Source: BOG-931 sp963781725
GTDB lineage: Bacteria; Pseudomonadota; Alphaproteobacteria; Rhizobiales; Xanthobacteraceae
Direction: 5' to 3'
DNA: 64,000 bases
NCBI GenBank assembly: GCA_963781725.1
Contig: CAWAGV010000002.1
Location: forward strand, 2,294,001 to 2,358,000
Below, one piece after another: positions 52,793 through 61,142 of this stretch (its first letter is position 1; each line of letters starts with the position of its first letter). The notes below the pieces were generated by a model. The model had not been told where the DNA came from. It searched no databases and was given only the letters and a program-made list of their open reading frames with translations. The position numbers and the translations under genes were made by a program.

Positions 52793-54157
52793 TTAACGGC
52801 TGGCGGCCTTACCGGAGTAGGTAATCCGCCAGATCGTGCCGCTGGCATCCTCGGAAACGAGCAATGCGCCGTCCTTGTCGGCGGTGACGCCGACCGGCCG
52901 GCCCCACACCTCGGAGTTGTTCACGACGAAGCCGGTGGCGAAGTCTTCGTATTCGCCGGTCGGCGCGCCGTCTTTCATGATCACGCGGATGATCTTGTAT
53001 CCGGTTCGCTTCGAGCGATTCCAGGAGCCGTGTTCGGCGGCAAAAATGCTGCCGCGGAATGCCGCGGGAAATTGGGTTGCGTTGTAGAACGCCAGGCCAA
53101 GCGACGCCGAATGCGCTTGCAGCAAGACGTCCGGCACCGTGACCTTGCTTTTGAGATCGGGCCGCTCGCCGGCGCGCCGCGGATCTTCGTGCGCGCCGAT
53201 GTAATACCACGGCCAGCCATAGTAGGCGCCCTCGCGGACGCGGGTGATGTAGTCGGGCGGCACGTTGTCGCCGAGTCCGTCGCGCTCGTTGGTCGAGCAC
53301 CACACCGTTCCGGTCGAGGGCGCAACCGCGAGGCCGACGCAGTTGCGGATGCCGGTGGCAAAGACCCGCCGGTTCTTGCCGTCGGGATCGAACGCCAGCA
53401 CATCGGCGCGGCCTTCCTCATTGCCCCATGAGGCGCCGAGCGGGTGACCGGCTTGCCACTTCAGCGCATCGGCCGGGCTCATCTTCTCCATGCCGTCGCC
53501 GACATTGGAGCCGGAGCCGACCGACACATACATCGTCTTGCCGTCCGGCGAGAACGCCACGTCGCGGGTGCGGTGTCCGCCGACCGGCAGATGCGGGATG
53601 ATGGTTTCGGCCGGGCCCCGCGCGGTCTGGTCGCCATTGCGGTAGGGGAAACGCACGACGGAATCGGTGTTGCCGATATAGACCCATTGCGGCTCGGGTC
53701 CGGGCGGATAGAACGCGATGCCGAAGGGGTAGCGCAGGTCGGTGGCAAAGACTTTCGATTCCGGCGCGCCGCTGCCGTTCGGACGCAGCACGCGAATTTG
53801 ACCGGCCGCGCTCTCGGCAACAAAGATGTCGCCGTTTGGCGCCGAGCGCAGGATGCGCGGGCTTAACAACCCGGAAGCAAACAGGTTGACTTCAAAGCCA
53901 TTTGGTACGATTGGCTTCTGATCGTCGGTTCGGCGCACGGTTCTGACCGAATTTCGTACTGACTGGGCCATATCGGGTGCCGGCAAGTCCTGGGGCCTGA
54001 TCAGTCGACGCGTTCCCGGACGGTCGGTACGCCAGTCGCCAAATGCTGCCGTGCCCTCGAGCAGACCGGTGCCCGTCTGGGCGAAGATCGGAATGGCAGT
54101 GAGGGAAACGAGGAGTGCGGCGCCAGCCGCAAGAATTCCGCGAACAGCGTTCGACAT
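52793..54157 (-). CDS. PQQ-type soluble sugar (sorbosone/glucose) dehydrogenase
   Basis: A 454-residue exported beta-propeller. The Sec leader ends near IFA-QTG (about residue 26). Typical GSDH/sorbosone-dehydrogenase parts are IVPNGFEVNLFASGLLSPR, DIFVAESAAGQIRVLRP, LRYPFGIAFYPP, HRTRDVAFSPDGKTMYVSVG (with the catalytic-type His), GNEEGRADVLAFDPDGKN, and EHGSWNRSKRTGYK with its His. It would oxidise an aldose in the periplasm with PQQ. A PQQ synthesis cluster is not in the window. It is 105 bp upstream of the MFS-otsB-GH15 operon, in the same direction. Confidence 0.88.
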   Translation of the reverse strand: MSNAVRGILAAGAALLVSLTAIPIFAQTGTGLLEGTAAFGDWRTDRPGTRRLIRPQDLPAPDMAQSVRNSVRTVRRTDDQKPIVPNGFEVNLFASGLLSPRILRSAPNGDIFVAESAAGQIRVLRPNGSGAPESKVFATDLRYPFGIAFYPPGPEPQWVYIGNTDSVVRFPYRNGDQTARGPAETIIPHLPVGGHRTRDVAFSPDGKTMYVSVGSGSNVGDGMEKMSPADALKWQAGHPLGASWGNEEGRADVLAFDPDGKNRRVFATGIRNCVGLAVAPSTGTVWCSTNERDGLGDNVPPDYITRVREGAYYGWPWYYIGAHEDPRRAGERPDLKSKVTVPDVLLQAHSASLGLAFYNATQFPAAFRGSIFAAEHGSWNRSKRTGYKIIRVIMKDGAPTGEYEDFATGFVVNNSEVWGRPVGVTADKDGALLVSEDASGTIWRITYSGKAASR

Positions 54158-54228
54158 TTAAAGTAACTCCTTGCGGGGTTCGGCAGGTCAACACGATTGA
54201 AATAGCACGGTTCCACCGGTGATGCGCC

Positions 54229-55992
54229 TTGATTGCTGAAGTTGCAGCTCGAATCGAGATACCGCGGCGTTTACGCGCTTTGGTGCGCGCCCGTGAATTG
54301 AGTCTGGTCGGGCTGGCGGCTGCGGTCGGCGCCATCGCCGGTCTGGTGGTCGCCGTGATGGGCGACACCGTCGATTTGCTGCACGAACTGTTCTTCCATC
54401 TCGCCCCCGGCGAGCGGCTGTCGGGGCGGCTGACACTCAATCCCTGGCTGGCGTTCCTGATCCCGACGGCGGGCGGCATCATCTTCGGCATCACCGCCGA
54501 AATAATCCGGCGGTGGCGGCCGGATCGCGAGATCGATCCGATCGAAGCCAATGCGCTGCACGGCGGCCGGATGTCGCTGCTCGGCAGTCTCGTCGTCGCC
54601 TTGCAAACCGTGTGGTCGAGCGGGGTCGGCGCTTCGGTCGGCCTCGAGGCCGGCTATACGCAAATGTCGAGCGGCATCGCCTCGCGCATCGGCAAGGCGT
54701 TCCGGCTGCGGCGCGGCGACCTGCGCATTCTGGTCGGCTGCGGCGCCGCCGCCGGCATCGCCGGCGCATTCGGGGCGCCGCTGGCCGGCGCGTTCTACGG
54801 ATTCGAACTGATCATCGGCAGCTATTCGCCGATCAGCCTGGCGCCGGTCGGCATCGCGTCGCTGCTCGGCTTTCTGGTGGCGCATTATTTCTCGCCGGCC
54901 GAACTCGGCGTGGTCGCGCCCGAGAAAACCACCGTGGTGCTGCACGATCTCATGCTTGCCGCCACGCTCGGCCTGTTGGCGTCGATGCTCGGCATCGTGC
55001 TGATGCGCGGCGTCGCGATCTGCGAGGCGATGTTCCAGAAGCTGCGCCTGCGGCCGACGCTGCGGACCGGACTCGGCGGCGTCGTTGTCGGATTGCTGGC
55101 GATTCTTTCGCCGCAGGTCATGTCGTCCGGTCACGGTGCGCTGCGCGTTGCCGGCATGCTCGACCTGTCGTTTCGCGCCGTGCTGCTGCTGTTCGTGCTC
55201 AAGATCGCGGCGTCGATCGCTTCGCTGGGCTCCGGCTTCCGCGGCGGGTTGTTTTTTTCGTCGCTGCTGATCGGCGCGCTCGGCGGCCATCTGCTGGCCG
55301 TGGCGCTGACGATGTTTTTTCCGACCTACTATTTCGATCCGAACGCCTATGCGGTGATCGGTATGAGCGCCTTGGCCGCTTCGGTGATTGGCGGGCCGCT
55401 GACGATGATCTTTATCGCGCTGGAGACCACCGGCGACCTCTGGCTGACCACGGCGGTGCTGATCGCGGTGATCATCTCGGCGCAGGTGACGCGGGAAGGC
55501 TTCGGCTATTCGTTCGCAACCTGGCGCTTCCATCTGCGCGGCGAAACCATCCGCAGCGCCTCTGACGTCGGCTGGATGCGCGACCTCACCGTCGGCAGCA
55601 TGATGCGCCAGGACGTGCAGACGGTGCACGCCTCGACCACCATCGAGAATTTCCGCGAAGCATTTCCGCTCGGCTCGGCCGCTTATGTCATCGCCGTCGA
55701 CGAAGACGACCAATATGCCGGCGTGGTGCTGATGGCGGACGCGCACGCCTCTGAAACCCCGCCCGACAAGGCGATCAAGGACATCCTGCATTTCACCGAC
55801 GACATCTTGCTGCCGGGCATGGCGGTCAAGGAGGCGGTGCTGGCCTTCGACCGCGCCGAGGCGGAAGCGCTGGCGGTGGTCGATTCCTACCGCGACCGCA
55901 AGGTCATCGGCGTCCTGACAGAAGCTTACGTGCTGCGCCGTTATGCAGCGGCGCTGGAGCGCCGCCGCCGCGACATGGTCGGCGAGGAATAA
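54229..55992 (+). CDS. CLC-family chloride channel/antiporter with C-terminal CBS-like region
   Basis: A 587-residue membrane protein. The CLC core covers residues about 22-440. The gating glutamate motif (GREGP in E. coli ClcA) is GLEAG with E140 kept but Pro replaced. The GSGIP-type selectivity segment is not conserved, and GxFxP is GLFFSS. Segments such as GCGAAAGIAGAFGAPLAGAFYG and AASVIGGPLTMIFIALETTGD are typical. Residues 450-575 form a CBS pair (VGSMMRQDVQTVHASTTIE). The only start near the first segment is a TTG at 54229; the start remains unsure. Confidence 0.87.
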   Translation: MIAEVAARIEIPRRLRALVRARELSLVGLAAAVGAIAGLVVAVMGDTVDLLHELFFHLAPGERLSGRLTLNPWLAFLIPTAGGIIFGITAEIIRRWRPDREIDPIEANALHGGRMSLLGSLVVALQTVWSSGVGASVGLEAGYTQMSSGIASRIGKAFRLRRGDLRILVGCGAAAGIAGAFGAPLAGAFYGFELIIGSYSPISLAPVGIASLLGFLVAHYFSPAELGVVAPEKTTVVLHDLMLAATLGLLASMLGIVLMRGVAICEAMFQKLRLRPTLRTGLGGVVVGLLAILSPQVMSSGHGALRVAGMLDLSFRAVLLLFVLKIAASIASLGSGFRGGLFFSSLLIGALGGHLLAVALTMFFPTYYFDPNAYAVIGMSALAASVIGGPLTMIFIALETTGDLWLTTAVLIAVIISAQVTREGFGYSFATWRFHLRGETIRSASDVGWMRDLTVGSMMRQDVQTVHASTTIENFREAFPLGSAAYVIAVDEDDQYAGVVLMADAHASETPPDKAIKDILHFTDDILLPGMAVKEAVLAFDRAEAEALAVVDSYRDRKVIGVLTEAYVLRRYAAALERRRRDMVGEE

Positions 55993-56012
55993 GACGGCGC
56001 GCTGCCGCGCTG

Positions 56013-56998
56013 TCATTTCACCGGCTGGATACCCAGCGCCTTCGCGGTCTCGGCGATGCTCTTGCGCTGCGCTTCCACCGCCGCGGCAAATTCCACAGGG
56101 CCTGCCGGGTCGGGCTCCTGTCCGGTCGCCGCCAGCCGGGCGCGGATGGTCGGATCTTTGGAGACCTCCTGCACATCGGCCGCGATCCGCTCGGCGGCGC
56201 CGGGCGGCAGACCTTTCGGGCCGAACAATCCGATCAGTCCGTCGAGCGCCAGCGACGGATAGCCGGCCTCGATGGCGGTCGGGATGTCCGGCACGGACGA
56301 GGCGCGGTTGCGATTGGTGATGGCGATGATCTTGACCTTGCCGGCCTCGACCTGCGGCCGCACGATCGAAATTCCGGTCACCATCACCTGAATGCGATTT
56401 TCGCTGAGATCGGTCGCGGCTTTGGTCACGTCGCCGTACGGCACCTTGGTCACGACGATGCCGGTGTTTTGACGAAATTGTCGAAGGTGATCTCGGTAGT
56501 GCCTGGCGCCGGTGCGGCGTTCAGTGCACCGGGATCCTTGCGCGCCAGCGCCACCAGGTCGTCGAGCGTGTTGACGTTGAGCGCGACCGGCACCGATATG
56601 CCGATGATCGTGCTCGAGACGCGCGCCAGCGGGACGATGTCGGCCGGGTCATAAGGCAACTTGGCATACTGAGTCGGATGCGCGGTGAACGTGCCCGATG
56701 CGGCGAACAATAATGTATGGGGGTCGTGCGCGCCGATGAACGCGTTGATCGAGACGATGCCGTCGCCGCCGGGCCGGTTTTCGATAACGACCGGCTCGTT
56801 CCAGCGCTTCGACAACTGCTCGCCGAACATGCGTGCGGCGATGTCCTGCGCCGCTCCCGGGCCGAGGCCGACGATGAACTTCACCGGGCGGTCCGGCCAA
56901 GTTTGTGCCTGAGTCTGTGCCTGGGCCAGCAGCGGCAGTGTGCCGCATGCGAACGCGGCCGCAGCGAGGACCGCACCGATCATGTTGCGCTTCGACAT
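56013..56998 (-). CDS. Bug/TctC-family binding protein, split by a one-base frameshift
   Basis: Two frames make one Bug receptor of 328 residues. The first half begins MSKRNMIGAVLAAAAFACGT (Sec leader to about AQAQT), continues RPVKFIVGLGPGAAQDIAAR and ENRPGGDGIVSINAF, and reaches TTEITFDNFVK. The second half begins TGIVVTKVPYGDVTKAATDL in the other frame and ends ALGIQPVK. Adding one A to the A-run (TTTT on the plus strand, 56467-56470) restores the frame; 986 bp then becomes 987. It is a mutation or a homopolymer sequencing error. It converges with the CLC gene and is divergent from the LigB-like operon. Confidence 0.82.
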
Positions 56999-57069
56999 CG
57001 TGTGCTCTTGAGCGGACTGTTTCCAACCGCAGCAAATCCCAAGCGCGAGGCCAAGGCAACGGCAAGACA

Positions 57070-57121
57070 AGACGACATGACGAGACGACATGACGAGACA
57101 GCATGGCGAGACACGATGGCG
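57070..57121. repeat. 13-bp tandem repeat, four units
   Basis: Units AGACGACATGACG, AGACGACATGACG, AGACAGCATGGCG and AGACACGATGGCG lie head to tail between the divergent Bug and LigB-like genes. The first two are identical. Related AGACAAG-type bases continue on the left. It may alter the promoter spacing of either gene. Confidence 0.7.
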
Positions 57122-57191
57122 CGATGCGATAATGCAGGTTGTCTCGTCTGTGGCGGCGTGATCCAATATTTCCCGATCACGGGAGATGACG

Positions 57192-58112
57192 ATGCCTCTG
57201 GTTGGAGCGGTCGCTGCGCCGCACTCACACCTTCAGCTTTTCACGCGGCCGGCCGAGAACGAGCAATACAAGAGTGACGTGCAGAAAGGGCGCAACGCGA
57301 TGTTTGCGCTGCGCGATGAGGTCGAGCGCGCCAACCCCGACACCATCCTGGTCATTCACGACGACCATTTCGTGAATTTCGATTTCAGGTGCTACCCGCC
57401 GTTCGCCTTGTTTGTCGGCCAGGAAGCCAAGGGCAGCGGCGTTACCGATCCCGACACGATCGAAAAGATCACCGGCGCGACCTACAAGAAATATGACGGC
57501 AAGGAGTCCTATCAGTCGGCGCCAAGCGGCATCCCGCAGCACATGGCGAACTGGGACAACGAGAAGCCGTATGTCTACAAGGTCAATACCGACTTGAGCG
57601 TGCGGCTGCTCAAGGGCTTGCTGGAGCGGGATTTCGACGTGCCGTTCACGGCGAACGGCACGATGGATGGCGAGGAAGTGCTGACGACGAACTTCCTCAA
57701 TCCCCAGGCCGACAAGAAGATCATGCTGATGTTCACCAACGGCTACGTGCCGCCGCTGCCATGGCCGAAGCGCTGCTACAAGCTGGGCCAGGCGATCCGG
57801 GAAATTCTCGACGAAGCCGACGACCGCGTCCTGGTGCTCGCCACCGGAGGCATGTCGCACTATCCGGGGACGCCGCTGTACGGCCACGTCGACGAGGCGT
57901 TCGACAAGAAGGTGCTGGACATCCTGGCGAGCGGCAAGGGCAGCAAGCTTGCCGAGTTCACCCCGGACGAGCTTATGCAATCCGGCAACGGAGAATTGGT
58001 GAACTGGGTGATCACCGCCGGCATTTGCGGCGACGTCAAAGCCAACGTGCTCGACTACATCCGGCTCTGGCACATCGGCCTCGGCTATCTGTATTGGGAG
58101 GTCGCCCATTAG
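57192..58112 (+). CDS. LigB-like extradiol ring-cleavage dioxygenase, catalytic subunit
   Basis: A 306-residue class III extradiol dioxygenase. Fe(II) ligands match the LigB family: a His in VAAPHSH (residue 11 or 13), H59 in IHDDHFVNF, and a Glu in GELVNWVITAG near residue 270; the catalytic His is in ATGGMSHYPG near 223. It opens a catechol-type ring next to the hydroxyls. ATG 57192 is chosen since GGGAG at 57181-57185 is then 6 bases away; ATG 57186 would be too close. The LigA-like gene follows after 7 bp. The substrate is unknown. Confidence 0.88.
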   Translation: MPLVGAVAAPHSHLQLFTRPAENEQYKSDVQKGRNAMFALRDEVERANPDTILVIHDDHFVNFDFRCYPPFALFVGQEAKGSGVTDPDTIEKITGATYKKYDGKESYQSAPSGIPQHMANWDNEKPYVYKVNTDLSVRLLKGLLERDFDVPFTANGTMDGEEVLTTNFLNPQADKKIMLMFTNGYVPPLPWPKRCYKLGQAIREILDEADDRVLVLATGGMSHYPGTPLYGHVDEAFDKKVLDILASGKGSKLAEFTPDELMQSGNGELVNWVITAGICGDVKANVLDYIRLWHIGLGYLYWEVAH

Positions 58113-58119
58113 GCAGGTC

Positions 58120-58467
58120 ATGGCAAACACTGAACAAAAATCCGGCCGCAGCACCGAGCAGATCCTGCATCCGTTCGCGACGCAGATGCGGCATCTGACC
58201 AGCGCGCTCAACGTCATCGCCAGCGATATGATCAGGGACCGCACGCTGGCCAAAAAGCTGGACGACGATCCGGATTATTTCCGCAACAACTACACGGTGA
58301 CCGAAGAAGAATTGACCGCGATGCGCGACCGCAACATGATCAGGCTCTACGAACTCGGCCTGCATCCGTTCCTGCTGGTTCGCTTCGCCGGCATGATGGG
58401 CATTCTGGAATACTGGCAGGCGCTCGGCGCGCCGGGCCGCGGCGGCGGCTGGCCGCGCAATGCCTGA
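58120..58467 (+). CDS. LigA-like small subunit of extradiol dioxygenase
   Basis: A 115-residue all-helical protein. Its core (LAKKLDDDPDYFRNNYTVTE and EELTAMRDRNMIRLYELGLH, then PFLLVRFAGMMGI) is the LigA domain that covers the active site of LigB in protocatechuate 4,5-dioxygenase. It begins 7 bp after the LigB-like gene, so the two should form an alpha2beta2 enzyme. The N-terminal 20 residues and the Gly-rich tail are not conserved. Confidence 0.85.
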   Translation: MANTEQKSGRSTEQILHPFATQMRHLTSALNVIASDMIRDRTLAKKLDDDPDYFRNNYTVTEEELTAMRDRNMIRLYELGLHPFLLVRFAGMMGILEYWQALGAPGRGGGWPRNA

Positions 58468-58513
58468 ACGCGCGGCGCCGCAGTCCTGATGACAGCGTGA
58501 GGATAGACATCGG

Positions 58514-60214
58514 ATGAGCGGCAAGCCCCGTATCGCCTATTTCGCGAGCTCCAACGCCACCATTCACTCGATCCCGCCGCTGGTCACCAGCAACAAGGCG
58601 CGGGCGAAATACGGGCTTGAGCCGCTGACCAATCCGGACCGCTCGCCGGCGCGTTTCGACGTGCTGCGGCCGCAGCGTCTGGCGAAACCGGCCGTGGTCT
58701 ATGTCGAACAGTTCAGCGCGCATCCGCTCGAAGCCGATGCCGCGGAGCTTTACGGTCCGCCGGACGGTTACCTCGATGCGCGCGGCAACTTTCACAAGGA
58801 GCGCCAGAGCGACGGCGACAAGCCGGTTTACGAGGTCGAGCTTGCGCCGGACGACGGGCTCTATCCGCTGCCCTACATGGCGCGCCAGGCCGACGGCCGC
58901 GCCTGGGATGCCGACGGCGCGCAGGAAATGGCGGCCGCGGACAAAAGCCGGCAGCCGTTCTTTCCGGACGGATCGCGGCCGGTCGAGGAGGTCGACCGGC
59001 TCGGCGTCGGCGACAGCGGCACCGGCAATCTCATGTCGGCCTATGCGGAGTTCGATTTCATCCGCCTGCTGCCGCCGTCCGGTTACAAGAAGGGACTGCC
59101 AGCGCATCGCCGCACCGATATCGGCGAGGGCGACATTGCGCCGGAGGTGCTCGGCAAGGACTTCTTCCCGTACCGGCCGCCGCATCTCGGCCAGCATCCG
59201 CCCCGGCTCGCGCTGGCGCGGATGGTCAACGCGGCGCAGTCCGCGCTCGGAAGCGGCAAATATGCCGGCGCGATCTGGACCCAGGGCAGTCCGCGCATCG
59301 AGGAGACATTGTATTGGCTGCACCTGCTGCTCGACACGACGCTGCCGCTGTGCGGCAACTCGGCCCAGCGCTCCCACGGCATGATCAGCAATGACGGGCC
59401 GAAGAACCTCGTCAACTCCGTCGATTTCATCACCTCGCGGGTTTGGGCCGACGACGCCGGCAGGAATCGCACCGGCTTCGTGCTGATCCAGGAGCAGCAG
59501 ATCTTTGCGGCGCGCGACGTGCAGAAGGGCGATGCCCGGCCCGGCGGTTATGTCACGACCGGCGGTCACGGCGGCATTCTCGGCGGCATCGGGTTTGGCG
59601 GCAAACCGGTCATCAATTATCTGCCGGCGACACGGCACACCTACCGTTCCGACGTCAACGTCTCGCGGCTGCCGGCGGAAGTCACGGGCGTGCTTCGTAC
59701 CGCCGCCGGGCAGTTGTCGCAGGTGCCGGTCGCGATCAAGGACCGGAACAACGCGCTAAAGGATTCGGCGATCCCGAAAGTCTCGATCGTCAAGGATGGC
59801 AACTACGCGCCGGACGATTTCGAAGACCGTATCGACAGCCAGGTCGACGTGCAGGCGCTGATCGACGCCAAATTGCGCGCCGCGCCGCTGGCCGGGTTCG
59901 TGCTCGAAGGCCTTTCGCCTTACGGCACACCGGCGTCGCGGGGACGGCATCAGGTTCTGTTGCGCGCGGTCTGTAGCGGCATGCCCGTCGTCCGGGTCGG
60001 CCGCGGCAACAACGAAGGCTTCACCCAGCCGATCGACATGTTCATCGGCGGCGGCAACCTGACCGCGACCAAGGCGCGGCTGTTGTTGATGGCCTGTTTG
60101 ATGAAGTTCGGGGCGCTGCCGCCCGCGGCCGATCCGGACCGGCCGACCGCGGCCGAGCGCGATGCGATCCGCGCCAGGCTGGCCGCGTATCAGGCGGTGT
60201 TCGACACCCATTGA
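58514..60214 (+). CDS. divergent asparaginase-superfamily protein with a large N-terminal insertion
   Basis: A 566-residue cytoplasmic protein. Asparaginase-like pieces are IAYFASSNATIHS with T16 (in the place of Thr12 of E. coli AnsB), AIWTQGSPRIEETLYWL (255-269, where HGTDTMEET is expected), SNDGPKNLVNSV, FAARDVQK with K338 (in the place of Lys162), LEGLSPYGTPASRGR, and IGGGNLTATKARLLLMACL near the end. The catalytic Thr-Asp pair is replaced by S259-P260. About 230 residues lie between the first and second active-site segments, far more than in AnsA/AnsB (about 330 residues in total). A changed amidase or binding function is likely. It is third in the LigB-LigA operon. Confidence 0.75.
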   Translation: MSGKPRIAYFASSNATIHSIPPLVTSNKARAKYGLEPLTNPDRSPARFDVLRPQRLAKPAVVYVEQFSAHPLEADAAELYGPPDGYLDARGNFHKERQSDGDKPVYEVELAPDDGLYPLPYMARQADGRAWDADGAQEMAAADKSRQPFFPDGSRPVEEVDRLGVGDSGTGNLMSAYAEFDFIRLLPPSGYKKGLPAHRRTDIGEGDIAPEVLGKDFFPYRPPHLGQHPPRLALARMVNAAQSALGSGKYAGAIWTQGSPRIEETLYWLHLLLDTTLPLCGNSAQRSHGMISNDGPKNLVNSVDFITSRVWADDAGRNRTGFVLIQEQQIFAARDVQKGDARPGGYVTTGGHGGILGGIGFGGKPVINYLPATRHTYRSDVNVSRLPAEVTGVLRTAAGQLSQVPVAIKDRNNALKDSAIPKVSIVKDGNYAPDDFEDRIDSQVDVQALIDAKLRAAPLAGFVLEGLSPYGTPASRGRHQVLLRAVCSGMPVVRVGRGNNEGFTQPIDMFIGGGNLTATKARLLLMACLMKFGALPPAADPDRPTAAERDAIRARLAAYQAVFDTH

Positions 60215-60225
60215 GCGGACCCGCC

Positions 60226-61128
60226 ATGAACACTCCGGCCACCTGGACCATCGGCGCGGCGACGATCACCCGGATCGAGGAGCATCTCGGCGTCACCAAC
60301 CGGACCTGCACGGAATACTTCCCGAATTTCGAGCGCGATGTGCTGGAGCGCCATCTCGACTGGCTCGCGCCCGATCACTACAGCCTCCAGAACGGCCGCT
60401 TCGTGACTAGCGTGCACTCATGGCTGATCCGCGTCGACGGCCTGACCATTCTGCTCGACACCTGTGGCGGCAATCACAAGGACCGGCCGTGGACCCATCG
60501 CTTCCATCAGCAGAACACGCCGTATCTCGAACGCCTGCGCGCCGCCGGTGCGGCGCCGCAAGACATCGATCTCGTGCTGTGCACGCATCTGCATGCCGAT
60601 CATGTCGGCTGGAACACCATGCTGCGCGACGGCCGCTGGGTGCCGACATTCCCCAACGCCAAATATCTTTATTCGCGCACCGAAGACACTTACTGGGACA
60701 AGTGGAAAAATCCGGCGATGGCGGCCGACCAGCGCCACATGGCCTACGAGGACAGCGTGCTGCCGGTGGTGCAGTCGGGTCAGGCGGTGCTGGTCGACGA
60801 TGGCTATGACGTCACCAGCAAGATTGCGGTCGAAGCCGCGCCTGGCCATTCGCCGGGTCACGTGCTGTTCAAGCTCGCCGACCAGGATGCGCGGGCGGTG
60901 TTCTGCGGCGATGTGATCCATCACGCCCTGCAAATCTACGCGCCGCACTGGACTCACATGGCGGACGAGTGGCCGGCGGAGGGAGCGGTATCGCGGCGGC
61001 GGATGCTGGAAGCCTGCGCCGATCAGGGCGCGCTGTTGTTTCCGATCCATTTCGGCGCGCCGTTTGTCGCGCAGATCAATCGCGGTCCGGTCGGGTTCTC
61101 GCACCGGTTCGTCGGTCCAAAAATGTGA
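60226..61128 (+). CDS. metallo-beta-lactamase-fold hydrolase
   Basis: A 300-residue MBL-fold enzyme. The zinc motif is H121-L-H123-A-D125-H126 (CTHLHADHVGW), with later His in EAAPGHSPGHVLF and Asp in FCGDVIHH, and a final His in FPIHFGAP. It hydrolyses an ester, lactone or amide bond; lactonase-like members (AHL or quinolone type) share this length. ATG 60226 is 11 bp after the asparaginase-like gene and 14 bp before the Bug gene, so it is a catabolic-operon member. Confidence 0.88.
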   Translation: MNTPATWTIGAATITRIEEHLGVTNRTCTEYFPNFERDVLERHLDWLAPDHYSLQNGRFVTSVHSWLIRVDGLTILLDTCGGNHKDRPWTHRFHQQNTPYLERLRAAGAAPQDIDLVLCTHLHADHVGWNTMLRDGRWVPTFPNAKYLYSRTEDTYWDKWKNPAMAADQRHMAYEDSVLPVVQSGQAVLVDDGYDVTSKIAVEAAPGHSPGHVLFKLADQDARAVFCGDVIHHALQIYAPHWTHMADEWPAEGAVSRRRMLEACADQGALLFPIHFGAPFVAQINRGPVGFSHRFVGPKM

Positions 61129-61142
61129 AGGGGTGGCGCTCC

